From positions 1 to 34,626 of the forward strand of contig JAMLGJ010000032.1 in assembly GCA_023958095.1 (NCBI GenBank): a DNA stretch of 34,626 nt. Direction: 5' to 3'. The notes below the pieces were generated by a model. It was not told where the DNA came from. It ran no database searches and was given only the letters and a program-made list of their open reading frames with translations. Positions within the stretch are counted from its first letter, which is position 1. Each line of letters begins with the position of its first letter. The position numbers and the translations under genes were made by a program. Of this stretch, positions 8,723 to 16,781 are shown piece after piece. This stretch comes from Microthrixaceae bacterium (lineage in GTDB: Bacteria > Actinomycetota > Acidimicrobiia > Acidimicrobiales > Microtrichaceae).

Positions 8723-10144
8723 ATGGACGAACCGGGACCCACTACCGGGGTCGACGACACCCCGCTGGCCTGCCTCGCGGGCGAGCAGTGCCCGGACGTG
8801 CTCGCGGTGCTCGACGACGACTTCACCGCCCGCTGGGTCTCCCCGAGTGCCCAACAGGTCTTCGGCCACGACCCCCGGCGGCTCGTGGGCACGGGCATGG
8901 CCGACTTCGTCCACCTCGAGGATCTCGGCCCGGTCGTCAACGGGGTGGCCGAGGCGGCCCGCATCGAGGGGCGCCACGCCTCGGTGGAGTGCCGCCTGCG
9001 TTCCGCCGACGGCAGGTGGATCCCCTCCCGGGTCGCTTCGCGCACATTCCTGCACGAGGGTGGTACCTGGTGGGTCCTGAGCATCCGTCCCGTTGCCGAC
9101 GACGACGCACTCCTGGGCAGGCGTGCGCGCTTGCAGACCCTCGCCCAGGAGACCGCCCTGAGCTGCTCGGAGATGCGTTCCGACGAGCGGTCGGCACTCG
9201 TGACGATCCTCGAGAACCTCGCCGCGGTGATCGGTGCGGTGGGCGTGGCCGTGTGGACCTGCCACTCGGAGGAGGTCCAGCTCTCCACGAGCTGGTCCCG
9301 AGACCGGCACCGCTCGGTGCCACGTCCGGTGGCACCGCCGGAGACCCTGCAGGCCCATGGCTACGTGGTGCACCACATCGAGGATCCCACGACCGGCCGG
9401 CAGCTGGTGGAGGCGGTGGAGGTGGCCCTGCCCGGGAGCCGCAACGAACCGGGAGCCCTGGTCGCGGAACTCAACCAGCAGGTGGCCCAGGGGGTGTGGG
9501 ACGACTTCAACGCGGATGTGGTGGGCGTCATCGGTGGTCTGGTGCACGCCGCGGCCCTGCGTGCCGAGTCCGAACAGGAACTGCTGGAACGTGCCGAGAC
9601 CGACCAGCTCACCGGACTGTTCAACAGCGCCGCGGTCAAGGAGCGCATGGAGCAGATGATCGAGGAGTCGCCCTGGGACTCGGTGGCCGTGGTGTTCGGG
9701 GACCTGGACGGGTTCAAGGCCCTCAACGACCGTCTCGGGCACCGGACCGGCGACGCGGTCCTCGTGGCGGTCGCCGACGGCCTGCGAACCGCTGCGGGCG
9801 AGGACGCGGTGGTCGGACGGATCGGGGGAGACGAGTTCGTTGCGGTGAGGTCGATGCGCGGATCCTCCGCGGCGATGAACTTCATGACCCGCTGCCGCCG
9901 GGAGGTCCGCGAGGCCCTCGCGCCCTTCCCGGGAGTTGACATCTCCCTGGGTGTGGCCATGTCGGAGCCGGGTGACACGCCGGTGGACGTCCTGCACCGC
10001 GCGGACGTCGACATGTACACCGAGAAGCGCCGCCGCTACCAGATCGTCGCCGACGACGGAGTCCCCGGCTGGGATCTACCAGTGCGGACCGACTTCGCAA
10101 AACCGCCGGAAAGCGGGCCGGGGACGATAGAAAGTATCCAGTAG
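8723..10144 (+). CDS. PAS-GGDEF diguanylate cyclase
   Basis: 473 aa, soluble. Residues about 20-125 form a PAS sensor domain (VLAVLDDDFTARWVSPSAQQVFG). The middle (about 150-285) looks like a degenerate GAF-type region. Residues about 300-455 form a GGDEF domain that should make cyclic di-GMP from two GTP. The catalytic motif GGDEF is intact at 368-372, and GDLDGFKALND carries the metal-binding aspartate. No RxxD inhibitory site precedes GGDEF (the equivalent stretch reads AAGEDAVVG), so product inhibition may be absent. No EAL domain follows. It starts 37 nt after acetoacetyl-CoA synthetase, possibly in one transcript. Confidence 0.9.
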   Translation: MDEPGPTTGVDDTPLACLAGEQCPDVLAVLDDDFTARWVSPSAQQVFGHDPRRLVGTGMADFVHLEDLGPVVNGVAEAARIEGRHASVECRLRSADGRWIPSRVASRTFLHEGGTWWVLSIRPVADDDALLGRRARLQTLAQETALSCSEMRSDERSALVTILENLAAVIGAVGVAVWTCHSEEVQLSTSWSRDRHRSVPRPVAPPETLQAHGYVVHHIEDPTTGRQLVEAVEVALPGSRNEPGALVAELNQQVAQGVWDDFNADVVGVIGGLVHAAALRAESEQELLERAETDQLTGLFNSAAVKERMEQMIEESPWDSVAVVFGDLDGFKALNDRLGHRTGDAVLVAVADGLRTAAGEDAVVGRIGGDEFVAVRSMRGSSAAMNFMTRCRREVREALAPFPGVDISLGVAMSEPGDTPVDVLHRADVDMYTEKRRRYQIVADDGVPGWDLPVRTDFAKPPESGPGTIESIQ

Positions 10145-10211
10145 GACCGAATCCGCCATTCCGAACCACCACCCACCCAGCACCGCTACCGCCGACAGCG
10201 AGGTACCAACG

Positions 10212-11765
10212 ATGAAGCGCCTGACCCGCCTGCCACTTGCACTCCTGGCAGCAACCGCCCTCTTCGCAGGCGCATGCTCGAGTGGCGGCGACTCAACCGA
10301 GTCCAACGACAAGGACACCTCCGAGGGAGCGGTGAGTTCCGTGGACGACGCCAAGGGAGCGGTCGTGCAGATCGTTGCCGAGGGAGAGTTCCGCGACCCC
10401 GAGGTGGGCACCGTGTCCGGCGGCGGTTCCGGTTCCGGATTCATCGTGGACCCTTCCGGGATCATCGTCACCAACAACCACGTGGTGACGGGTGCCGGTT
10501 CGATCAAGGTCTACGTGGGTGGTGACGACGAGGACATCCCCGCCCAGGTGCTGGGTGTGTCTGAGTGCAATGACCTGGCTGTGATCCGCCTCGACGACGA
10601 GGGCCCCTGGCCCTACCTGGAGTTCGCCTCCGAGGTGCCGTCACCGCCGACTGACGTGTACGCACTCGGGTTCCCCCTCGGTGACCCCGAGTACACCGCG
10701 ACCAAGGGCGTGATCTCCAAGGCGGAGGCCGACGGCGAATCGAGTTGGGCCTCTGTGGCGAGCGTGATCGAGCACGACGCCAACATCCAGCCGGGCAACT
10801 CGGGTGGCCCCCTGGTCAACGAGGACGGCCAGGCGGTCGGCGTCAACTACGCCACCTATTCCAACGAGGCGACCTCCACCGAGCAGTTCTACGCGATCAA
10901 CAGCGACCTGGCCCAGGAGGTCGCGAAGTCGCTGCGCGACGGCGACGAGCTCTCCATCGGTGTCAACGGCACCGCCATCGCGGATGAGGACAGCGGAATC
11001 GCCGGGGTGTGGGTCAATGCCGTCGATGCCGGTGGGCCGGCCAGCAAGGCGGGCGTCAAGCCCGGCGACATCATCACCAACCTGAACGGCGTCCAGCTCG
11101 ACAGCGGGACGATGGAGGAGTACTGCGACGTGCTCCGTTCGGCCTCCGATGACGACGCGATCTCGATTCGAGTTCTGCGGTTCGACACCGAGGAGGAACT
11201 CGAGGGAGAGCTGTTCAGCGACAAGACCCTCGAGGCGACCTACTCCTTCGCCACCGAGCTGGCTGACGACGTCACCCAGAGCGGAGGCGAGGACGTGCCG
11301 GTGAGCGACTACGTCGTGATCGCGGACGACACCGACCGGATCGCCACCGCGGTGCCCGGACAGTGGGGCGACGTGGACGGTTCCTCCCAGGACCTGCTGG
11401 GCCTGGGCTCACCCCAGCCCACCCTGATCGCCGCACCGTCGATCGCGGCGTTCAACAGCGACTCGGGACCCGGGATCGTCACCGTGATCGCCGACGGGGT
11501 CGATCCGAGTCCCCAGAACCTCTCCGAGGTCGTTGACTCGTTCATCCAGGGCGCGGGCTGCGCCGAGGACAGCCGTGACACCTTCGACAACGGAAGCCTG
11601 GCCGGACCGCTGGCCCTGCTCGACTGCTCGCCGAACGTGGGCGCGGTGTTCGCCGCCCAGAGCGTCGACCTGCCCGGATCGATCATCCTGTGGGCGGGCC
11701 TGGCCCAGACCGAGTCCGACCTGGCGGTGCTCGACGAGGCGGTCAGCGCCCTGCGGGTCGCCTAG
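10212..11765 (+). CDS. HtrA-like trypsin/PDZ protease, predicted lipoprotein
   Basis: 517 aa. An N-terminal signal peptide ends in the lipobox-like FAGAC with the acylated cysteine at C22, so the mature protein should be anchored outside the membrane. A Ser/Asp-rich linker leads to a trypsin-like domain with catalytic triad H90 (TNNHVV), D121 (CNDLAVIRL) and S197 (QPGNSGGPL), then a PDZ domain (about 240-330, GGPASKAGVKPGDIITNLNG). The last 170 residues, acidic and with two cysteines, match no domain I recognise. HtrA proteases degrade or refold damaged extracytoplasmic proteins. GAGG lies 8 nt upstream of the ATG. The stop codon shares the palindrome CTAG with the convergent VWA gene. Confidence 0.9.
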   Translation: MKRLTRLPLALLAATALFAGACSSGGDSTESNDKDTSEGAVSSVDDAKGAVVQIVAEGEFRDPEVGTVSGGGSGSGFIVDPSGIIVTNNHVVTGAGSIKVYVGGDDEDIPAQVLGVSECNDLAVIRLDDEGPWPYLEFASEVPSPPTDVYALGFPLGDPEYTATKGVISKAEADGESSWASVASVIEHDANIQPGNSGGPLVNEDGQAVGVNYATYSNEATSTEQFYAINSDLAQEVAKSLRDGDELSIGVNGTAIADEDSGIAGVWVNAVDAGGPASKAGVKPGDIITNLNGVQLDSGTMEEYCDVLRSASDDDAISIRVLRFDTEEELEGELFSDKTLEATYSFATELADDVTQSGGEDVPVSDYVVIADDTDRIATAVPGQWGDVDGSSQDLLGLGSPQPTLIAAPSIAAFNSDSGPGIVTVIADGVDPSPQNLSEVVDSFIQGAGCAEDSRDTFDNGSLAGPLALLDCSPNVGAVFAAQSVDLPGSIILWAGLAQTESDLAVLDEAVSALRVA

Positions 11766-12748
11766 CCCCGTACAACTCCACCCAGCACCGAGTCGAGCGC
11801 AGCCGGGATCGAACTGGGTCCCGCAACCGGGGCCCAGCGCGCTCCGAGTGCCATGGCGAATGCCTCGGCATCCGCTGTGTCCTCCGCGGGGGCCAGCACG
11901 ACCAGCTCGTCCATCCCCGCGGCGTGGGGCAACGGGTCGCCGCCGGCCGTGGCGCGGCAGTCCGACAGGAGAACCGCCACACGACGACCAGCCGTGGAGC
12001 GCGCCAGCTGCGAGGCCCCGGCGCGCAGCGCGAGGCCGAGGTCGGTGATGCCGAAACCGCGGAGTGTGAACACGTCTCCGAGCACTGCTTCCACGTCCCG
12101 ATCCGAGTCCTGGGACTTGACGACCACCGCCCGGTCGCTGAAGCAGACGACCGAGGAGTCCCTGGGTACACGGTGAAGCACGGCGGCAGCACCGATCGCC
12201 GCGGTCGCGAGGCGGTCCCCGGCCATCGAACCGGACCTGTCGACGAGCAGGCACAGCGCGGTGTCGTGACGGGTCCAGGCCGACACGCGCAGCGCGGAGG
12301 GGTCGGTGACACGTGGCCCCGAGCCACGAGCCGGGTTCGCTGCGAAGGCCTCCATGGACGCGTCGATGTCGATGTCCCCGGGTGTGCTGGAGAGGGGCCG
12401 GGTGCGCATCCGGGCGGCTCCCGCCCGCGGTGCACCGGACCGTGCGAAGTGGATCATGATCCGCGCCGCCAGGCGCCTGGCCCTGGCAGCAAGCTCCCTG
12501 TCGGTGGCACCTGCCAGGTCGGCAAGGAGCGACAGCCCCGCGTCGGGGTCCTCGTCCAACAACTCCTGCAGGGCGTCCTCGTCGAGCACACCGACCTCCG
12601 AGCTCACCTGTTCGAAGTGCTCGTTGCGCGAGAGGTCGCGTCGCGAGGTGGTGCGCCTGCCGGCCTCGGCAACGGCCTCGGCCGCGTCGGCGTGTTCGAG
12701 GATGTCGTCGTCGGTTCCCGGCGGCGGCCCACCGGGTGGCGGGCTCAG
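11762..12748 (-). CDS. VWA-domain protein, MoxR partner; start codon unclear, possibly made by -1 frameshift
   Basis: Open from the MoxR stop to 11762, about 328 aa. An N-terminal Asp/Glu-rich helical region precedes a von Willebrand factor A domain with MIDAS motif DRSGS (in LLVDRSGSMAG), the ITDLG threonine and LLSDC aspartate. Such proteins pair with MoxR AAA ATPases to remodel or load metal into client enzymes. The reading frame has no ATG, GTG or TTG between 12961, deep inside MoxR, and the GTG at 12607. Starting at 12607 would cut the conserved-looking LSRNEHFEQVSSEVG segment. The nominal start given is the CTG overlapping the MoxR stop (GTCTGA); the alternative is a -1 frameshift from MoxR. 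Domain call sure, start unsure. Confidence 0.82.
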   Translation of the reverse strand: MSPPPGGPPPGTDDDILEHADAAEAVAEAGRRTTSRRDLSRNEHFEQVSSEVGVLDEDALQELLDEDPDAGLSLLADLAGATDRELAARARRLAARIMIHFARSGAPRAGAARMRTRPLSSTPGDIDIDASMEAFAANPARGSGPRVTDPSALRVSAWTRHDTALCLLVDRSGSMAGDRLATAAIGAAAVLHRVPRDSSVVCFSDRAVVVKSQDSDRDVEAVLGDVFTLRGFGITDLGLALRAGASQLARSTAGRRVAVLLSDCRATAGGDPLPHAAGMDELVVLAPAEDTADAEAFAMALGARWAPVAGPSSIPAALDSVLGGVVRG

Positions 12749-12757
12749 ACTTTTCCC
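12727..12757 (-). other. Candidate programmed -1 frameshift signal (slippery heptamer plus hairpin)
   Basis: On the minus strand the MoxR frame ends CCG GGA AAA GTC TGA, containing the heptamer G_GGA_AAA (12757-12751) in the X_XXY_YYZ phase. After a 6-nt spacer that includes the stop codon, GCCCGCC-ACCC-GGTGGGC (12744-12727) can form a 7-bp stem with one G-U pair and a 4-nt loop. A competing 8-bp stem (12736-12717) is also possible. Slipping back one base continues AGT CTG AGC into the VWA frame without a stop. The layout matches known bacterial -1 frameshift sites; activity is not shown. Confidence 0.5.
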
Positions 12758-13758
12758 GGGTCCGACCCCTCGGCCGGGCCGTGCGCGTCGTCCTCGGGCG
12801 GCCCGAAGTGGGTCCGCCAGAGCTCCTCGACGACGTCCTCGGGGTCGCGGGTGATGCCCTCGCGCAGGCGGAGCCGACCCGACAGGGCGAGTTTCGCCGC
12901 ATCGAGGGTGACGCCCGGATCCATGGGGTCCAGGCCCCGCAGCGAGCCGAGCTCCATGCACAGCATGGTGTGGTCGATCGCACCGCGCACCGATGAGCCC
13001 GAACGCAGGTCGGGGTGGTCACGGCTGGCGCGGACCATCGCCACCGAGGAGGCCACGAGCTCGTTCGGAGCGGCCGCTGCAGCCTGCTCGGGTGTTGTGG
13101 CCCCACTGCCGCCCTCCACGATCCGGCGCTCCTCGGCCTCGGACTGGTAGCCCATCGACAGGCGGCAGCAGCGGTCGTACACGGCGGACGCGATGCGAGC
13201 GGTTCCCACCGCGTCGAATGGGTTCATGGCGGCGACCAGTCGGAACTCCGGGTCCGCGACGATCCGACCCAGTCGGGGCACGTGGATCTCTCCCTCGCTC
13301 ATCACGGTGATGAGCACGTTGAGGGTCTCCTCGGGCACCCGGTTGAGCTCCTCGAGGTACAGGATCGCCCCTTCCCTGAGGGCGGCCACGAGCGGACCGT
13401 CGACGAACACCTCTGGCACGTAGCCCTCGGAGAGCACCGCGGCGGGATCGAAGCTCCCGACCAGTCGGGCCGGGGTCAGTTCGGCGTTTCCCTCGACGAA
13501 CTCGAAGCCCCTTCCGGCCTCCCGGGCAACCGCACGCAGCACCGTCGACTTGCCGGTGCCGGGTGGACCCTCGAGGAGCAGGTGGCGGCGCGCCGCCAGG
13601 GCCGCCACGACCGACTCGAGCTCGCGGCGTCGTCCGACGACCGACGCGTCCAGCCGTTCGAGGAGAGAGGTGTCGAAGCCGGTGGGACGACCGCCGCCCG
13701 CCGGTGGCGTGGCGTCGGTGTCAGAACTCGATGACACCGCGGATGTTCTTGCCGTCAC
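12745..13758 (-). CDS. MoxR-type AAA+ ATPase
   Basis: 337 aa. Walker A GPPGTGKST at 64-72, Walker B ILYLEELNR at 132-140, sensor 1 in VAAMNPFDAVG and the MoxR lid domain after it. MoxR ATPases act with VWA-domain partners as chaperones that activate metal- or cofactor-dependent enzymes (NorQ/NorD and CbbQ/CbbO are known pairs). The VWA gene follows directly in the -1 frame. The GTG at 13758 overlaps the alcohol dehydrogenase by 38 nt; a second GTG at 13737 would reduce the overlap to 17 nt, and neither has a clear ribosome binding site, suggesting translational coupling to the dehydrogenase. That overlap makes the dehydrogenase a plausible client, an inference from context only. Confidence 0.9.
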   Translation of the reverse strand: MTARTSAVSSSSDTDATPPAGGGRPTGFDTSLLERLDASVVGRRRELESVVAALAARRHLLLEGPPGTGKSTVLRAVAREAGRGFEFVEGNAELTPARLVGSFDPAAVLSEGYVPEVFVDGPLVAALREGAILYLEELNRVPEETLNVLITVMSEGEIHVPRLGRIVADPEFRLVAAMNPFDAVGTARIASAVYDRCCRLSMGYQSEAEERRIVEGGSGATTPEQAAAAAPNELVASSVAMVRASRDHPDLRSGSSVRGAIDHTMLCMELGSLRGLDPMDPGVTLDAAKLALSGRLRLREGITRDPEDVVEELWRTHFGPPEDDAHGPAEGSDPGKV

Positions 13759-14845
13759 GCATGTCCTGGTAGCCCTGGTTCACGTCGTCGAGGCTGTAGC
13801 GGTTGGTGATCAACTGGTCGAGCTTCAGCACGCCCTCGCGGTACATGGAGAGCAGCTCGGGGATGTCCGCCCGGGGATTGCCCGAACCGAACACGGTTCC
13901 CTTCACCGCCTTGTTCATCATCGCCAGCATGAACAGGTTGAGCTGCACGTCGCTCTCGAGCATGCCCGCCAGAGCGGTGATGACCAGGGTGCCGCCCTTG
14001 CTCACGAGGTTGAGCGACGGTTCGACCATGTCGCCGGTGACCACGCCGGGGCTCAGGATCACCGAGTCGCACATCTCGCCCCAGGTGAGCTCGGGCACTG
14101 CGAGCAGGGCTTCCTCGACCGAGGAGTAGGTGTGGGTCGCTCCCATCTCCATGGCCTTCTCGCGCTTGAACTCCACCGGGTCGATTGCGATCACACGACG
14201 TGCCCCGGCGACCGACGCACCCTGCACGGCGTTGATGCCGACGCCTCCCACGCCGATCACCGCGACGTTCTGACCCGGGCGCACCTCGGCCCGGTGCACC
14301 GCGGAGCCCACGCCGGTGGCCACCCCGCAGCTCACGAGGGCGACGATGTCGAGGGGCAGGTCCGGCTCGACGCGCACCAGTGACGACTGCGAGACGAGGA
14401 TCTTCTCCGAGAAGGTGCCCAGCTGCGCGAAGCGGGCCGCCTCGGTGTCACCGATGCGGTGGGACACCTCGCCCGCGGCGCGGGTCATCATCTGGTTGTC
14501 GAAGAGCTTGGCGCCCTCGTCGCAGAGGTTCTGGTGCCCGGTCGAACACGACCTGCAGTGCCCGCATGCAGGGATGAACGACATCGACACGTGGTCACCC
14601 TCGGACACCAGGTTCACCCCGGGGCCCACCGCCGTGACCACGCCGGACCCCTCGTGGCCCCCCACGAAGGGGAAGTGGGGTACGGGCAGATCGCCGGTCA
14701 CGACGTGCTCGTCCGAATGGCACATGCCTGCGTAGGCCATCTCGACGAGCACCTCGCCCGGACCCGGATCGTCGAGGGTCATCTCCTCGACCTTCCAGTC
14801 CTGTTGAGGACCCCAGAGCACGGCGGTGCGGGTGGTGGTCGGCAT
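13721..14845 (-). CDS. NDMA-dependent alcohol dehydrogenase, zinc MDR family (mycofactocin-linked)
   Basis: 374 aa zinc-dependent medium-chain dehydrogenase. Catalytic zinc ligands C42 (AGMCHSDEH) and H64/E65 (GGHEGSG) are present, the structural zinc cysteines are C94, C97, C100 and C108, and the nucleotide-binding motif is GVGGVGINAVQGA. The sequence fits the Rxyl_3153-type, NDMA-dependent alcohol dehydrogenases, which hold NAD(H) tightly and, in the literature, need mycofactocin as external electron acceptor. The mftABC genes lie 3 kb away on the opposite strand, which supports this. AAGGGGAACC precedes the ATG. It follows the amidohydrolase on the same strand and overlaps MoxR. The natural alcohol is unknown. 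Confidence 0.88.
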   Translation of the reverse strand: MPTTTRTAVLWGPQQDWKVEEMTLDDPGPGEVLVEMAYAGMCHSDEHVVTGDLPVPHFPFVGGHEGSGVVTAVGPGVNLVSEGDHVSMSFIPACGHCRSCSTGHQNLCDEGAKLFDNQMMTRAAGEVSHRIGDTEAARFAQLGTFSEKILVSQSSLVRVEPDLPLDIVALVSCGVATGVGSAVHRAEVRPGQNVAVIGVGGVGINAVQGASVAGARRVIAIDPVEFKREKAMEMGATHTYSSVEEALLAVPELTWGEMCDSVILSPGVVTGDMVEPSLNLVSKGGTLVITALAGMLESDVQLNLFMLAMMNKAVKGTVFGSGNPRADIPELLSMYREGVLKLDQLITNRYSLDDVNQGYQDMRDGKNIRGVIEF

Positions 14846-14885
14846 GTGGTTCCCCTTCTCGGTGTGGTTCGGTGCGGAGTCACGT

Positions 14886-14905
14886 CCCCGGGCGTGGCTC
14901 CGGGG
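14886..14905. repeat. 6-bp inverted repeat upstream of the alcohol dehydrogenase
   Basis: CCCCGG and CCGGGG flank an 8-nt spacer in the 121-bp gap (14846-14966) between amidohydrolase and dehydrogenase genes, 41 nt upstream of the dehydrogenase ATG. It could be an operator or an mRNA hairpin; no U-tract follows, so a standard terminator is unlikely. Such short GC repeats also arise by chance in this genome. Confidence 0.3.
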
Positions 14906-14966
14906 CATGGCTGTGCGGACCCGGTCCCGGTCGGCCCCTGTGTTCGTTGTTCCTTGTTCTAGTCCA

Positions 14967-16190
14967 TCAGGCCGCGGCACGGCGCAGGGCATCGTTGGCG
15001 TCCTCGGGGAGATCCCCGAGGGGCTCGGCGATCTCCGCCACGGTCGGTCCGATGCGCTCGGCCAGCGGCGCCAGCGCATCCAGGTCGAAGCCGTAGAGCT
15101 CGGCGGTGTTCGCGGCCACGAAGCGGTGCACCTCCGCTGGGTCCATCCCACTGAACAGGGCCCGGAGGCTCTCGTGGGTGAACGGGTGGGTGCCCTCGTC
15201 GTGGGGGTAGTCCGATCCCCACATCCAACGGTCCTCGCCCAGGACCGACGCCGCCTCGAGGTCGGCCGGGCCGGGCATCGAAACGCCCAGCCAGAGGTTC
15301 TGTTGCACGTACTCGGTGGCCGAGCGGGGCAGCACGGCCTCGGGTGGGAAGCGCAGCTCGCCGGTGGCCCCGGTGGCACGGATCGTCTCGAGGGTGGCAT
15401 CCAGGCGTTCCAGCAGGGGAGGCAGCCATGCCGCGCCCGACTCGGTCATCACGAACTTGAGGCGGGGATGCCGTTCGAAGACCCCGGAGAGCAACAGGTG
15501 CACGAAGGGCCTCTGGGCGTAGAAGGGCACCTCGGTCAGGTACAGCAGCATCGAGTGGGCGTGGCGGCCGTAGTTCGGCAGCCCGGTGCCTCCGTGGACG
15601 TTCACGGGCAGCCCGAGCTCCTCGAGCTCGCTCCAGAGGGGTTCGTAGACCGGGTCGTGAAGGGGCTTCACCCAGGTTGCATCCGGTGGCACGTTGGGCA
15701 GCAGCACCCCGCCGCGCAGGCCGGCCTCGGCGATCCAGCGGGCGTCCTCGATGGCATCGTCGATGTCGTTGACGAATATCTGTCCGATGCCGGCGCGCTG
15801 GTCGGGGTAGCGGCCACACCAGTCCACCAGCCAGCGGTTGTGGGCATGGATGCCCGCACGGCGCAGCTCGTAGTCCTCGGGCCTGGGGGGTCCGGCGAAG
15901 AGCACGAAGTTGGGGAAGAAGGGCGGAACCGTGTTGGGGAACACCACCTCGCCGACCACGCCCTCGGTCTCCTGTTGGCGGTTGCGCAGCTCGTCGTCCC
16001 AGTTGCGCAGCTTGCGTTCGTCGCCGAGGTCGGAGAACGGGTTGCGGTAGCCGCCGCGCCATTCGTCGAAGGCGTCGCGGTAGCGGGGATCGAGGTACTC
16101 CCGGTACTGCTCGTGGCTGCCGCCGGCATGGCAGTCCGACGAGATGATCGTGTAGTGGTCACCGGGCCCACCGGGCACGTGTTCGCTCAT
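14967..16190 (-). CDS. Amidohydrolase family protein (amidohydrolase 2, TIM barrel)
   Basis: 407 aa metal-dependent TIM-barrel hydrolase/decarboxylase of the amidohydrolase-2 (ACMSD-like) group. Recognisable elements are the N-terminal ISSDCHAGG strand, VNVHGGTG in the middle of the barrel, FVMTESGAAWLP, and the C-terminal GSDYPHDEGTHPF with the metal-binding aspartate. The substrate is unknown; related actinobacterial genes often sit in catabolic clusters. The ATG at 16190 is chosen because GGGGGAAGCC lies directly upstream; the frame stays open for 32 further codons with no such site. It lies between the nitrobindin-like gene and the alcohol dehydrogenase on one strand, so it may act on the same substrate route. 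Confidence 0.87.
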   Translation of the reverse strand: MSEHVPGGPGDHYTIISSDCHAGGSHEQYREYLDPRYRDAFDEWRGGYRNPFSDLGDERKLRNWDDELRNRQQETEGVVGEVVFPNTVPPFFPNFVLFAGPPRPEDYELRRAGIHAHNRWLVDWCGRYPDQRAGIGQIFVNDIDDAIEDARWIAEAGLRGGVLLPNVPPDATWVKPLHDPVYEPLWSELEELGLPVNVHGGTGLPNYGRHAHSMLLYLTEVPFYAQRPFVHLLLSGVFERHPRLKFVMTESGAAWLPPLLERLDATLETIRATGATGELRFPPEAVLPRSATEYVQQNLWLGVSMPGPADLEAASVLGEDRWMWGSDYPHDEGTHPFTHESLRALFSGMDPAEVHRFVAANTAELYGFDLDALAPLAERIGPTVAEIAEPLGDLPEDANDALRRAAA

Positions 16191-16239
16191 GGCTTCCCCC
16201 TGGATGCGTGCTGAGTGTTCTGTTCTGACCAGTCTCGCA

Positions 16240-16265
16240 CCGGTGGGCTCGCACAGTCCCACCGG
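16240..16265. promoter_or_regulatory. 8-bp inverted repeat upstream of the amidohydrolase
   Basis: CCGGTGGG and CCCACCGG are perfect inverted repeats separated by 10 nt, in the 126-bp gap between the nitrobindin-like gene and the amidohydrolase. The centre is about 62 nt upstream of the amidohydrolase ATG, so it could be an operator; as RNA it could also form a hairpin ending the upstream transcript, although no U-tract follows. The heptamer CTCGCAC occurs three times around it. Confidence 0.4.
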
Positions 16266-16316
16266 AGAGCTCGTGCAGGCTCGCACCAGGGCTCCTGCGG
16301 GGAGCGTGATGTGGTC

Positions 16317-16769
16317 CTAGCCGCGGGTGAGGCGTCCCGCGAGGTGGTGGGTCATCCCGACACCCACCGCCGCCATCCAGAAGTCGTACTCCAGCACGTC
16401 ACCGGAGACCCGCAGGACACGCCTGGTGGCGGTGACCTCCTTCGCCGTCGGCGCGAGGCCGATCGAGCGCGAACGGAACTCGAACAAACCGTCCCCAACG
16501 GCCGTGGTGGCGGCGACCTCGGTGATCCCGAAGGCGTGCGCGAGCACCAGTTCACACCCTTCGGCCGTGGAGCGCAGGTACCCGGAGTCGCCGTGTCGGA
16601 CCGCGCCGCTCGTGGCATCGCGGCTGGTGGAACTCCAACGAGCGAGCGGCTTGTCCGCCACTGGGAGAATCTCGATGGTCTCCTCGTAGGCGAATGCCTC
16701 GACGGTGGGGTAGTCGCCGCTGCCCGCGCCCTCCCAACGTCCGAGAAGGGGTTCGTGCAAGGGGTTCAT
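16317..16769 (-). CDS. Nitrobindin/FABP-like heme-binding beta-barrel protein
   Basis: 150 aa. The N-terminal pattern GRWEGAGSGDYPT (residues 10-22) is the GxWxGxGxGxYPT signature of nitrobindin-type proteins (formerly DUF1794). The C-terminus ends in a THHLAGRLTR segment, where family members carry the proximal heme histidine. Nitrobindins are ten-stranded barrels that bind ferric heme and react with nitric oxide or peroxynitrite. The gene starts 12 nt after the alpha/beta hydrolase stop, so the two are probably co-transcribed. Its role in a catabolic or redox cluster is unknown. Confidence 0.85.
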   Translation of the reverse strand: MNPLHEPLLGRWEGAGSGDYPTVEAFAYEETIEILPVADKPLARWSSTSRDATSGAVRHGDSGYLRSTAEGCELVLAHAFGITEVAATTAVGDGLFEFRSRSIGLAPTAKEVTATRRVLRVSGDVLEYDFWMAAVGVGMTHHLAGRLTRG

Positions 16770-16781
16770 CGCGGCGTCGAC

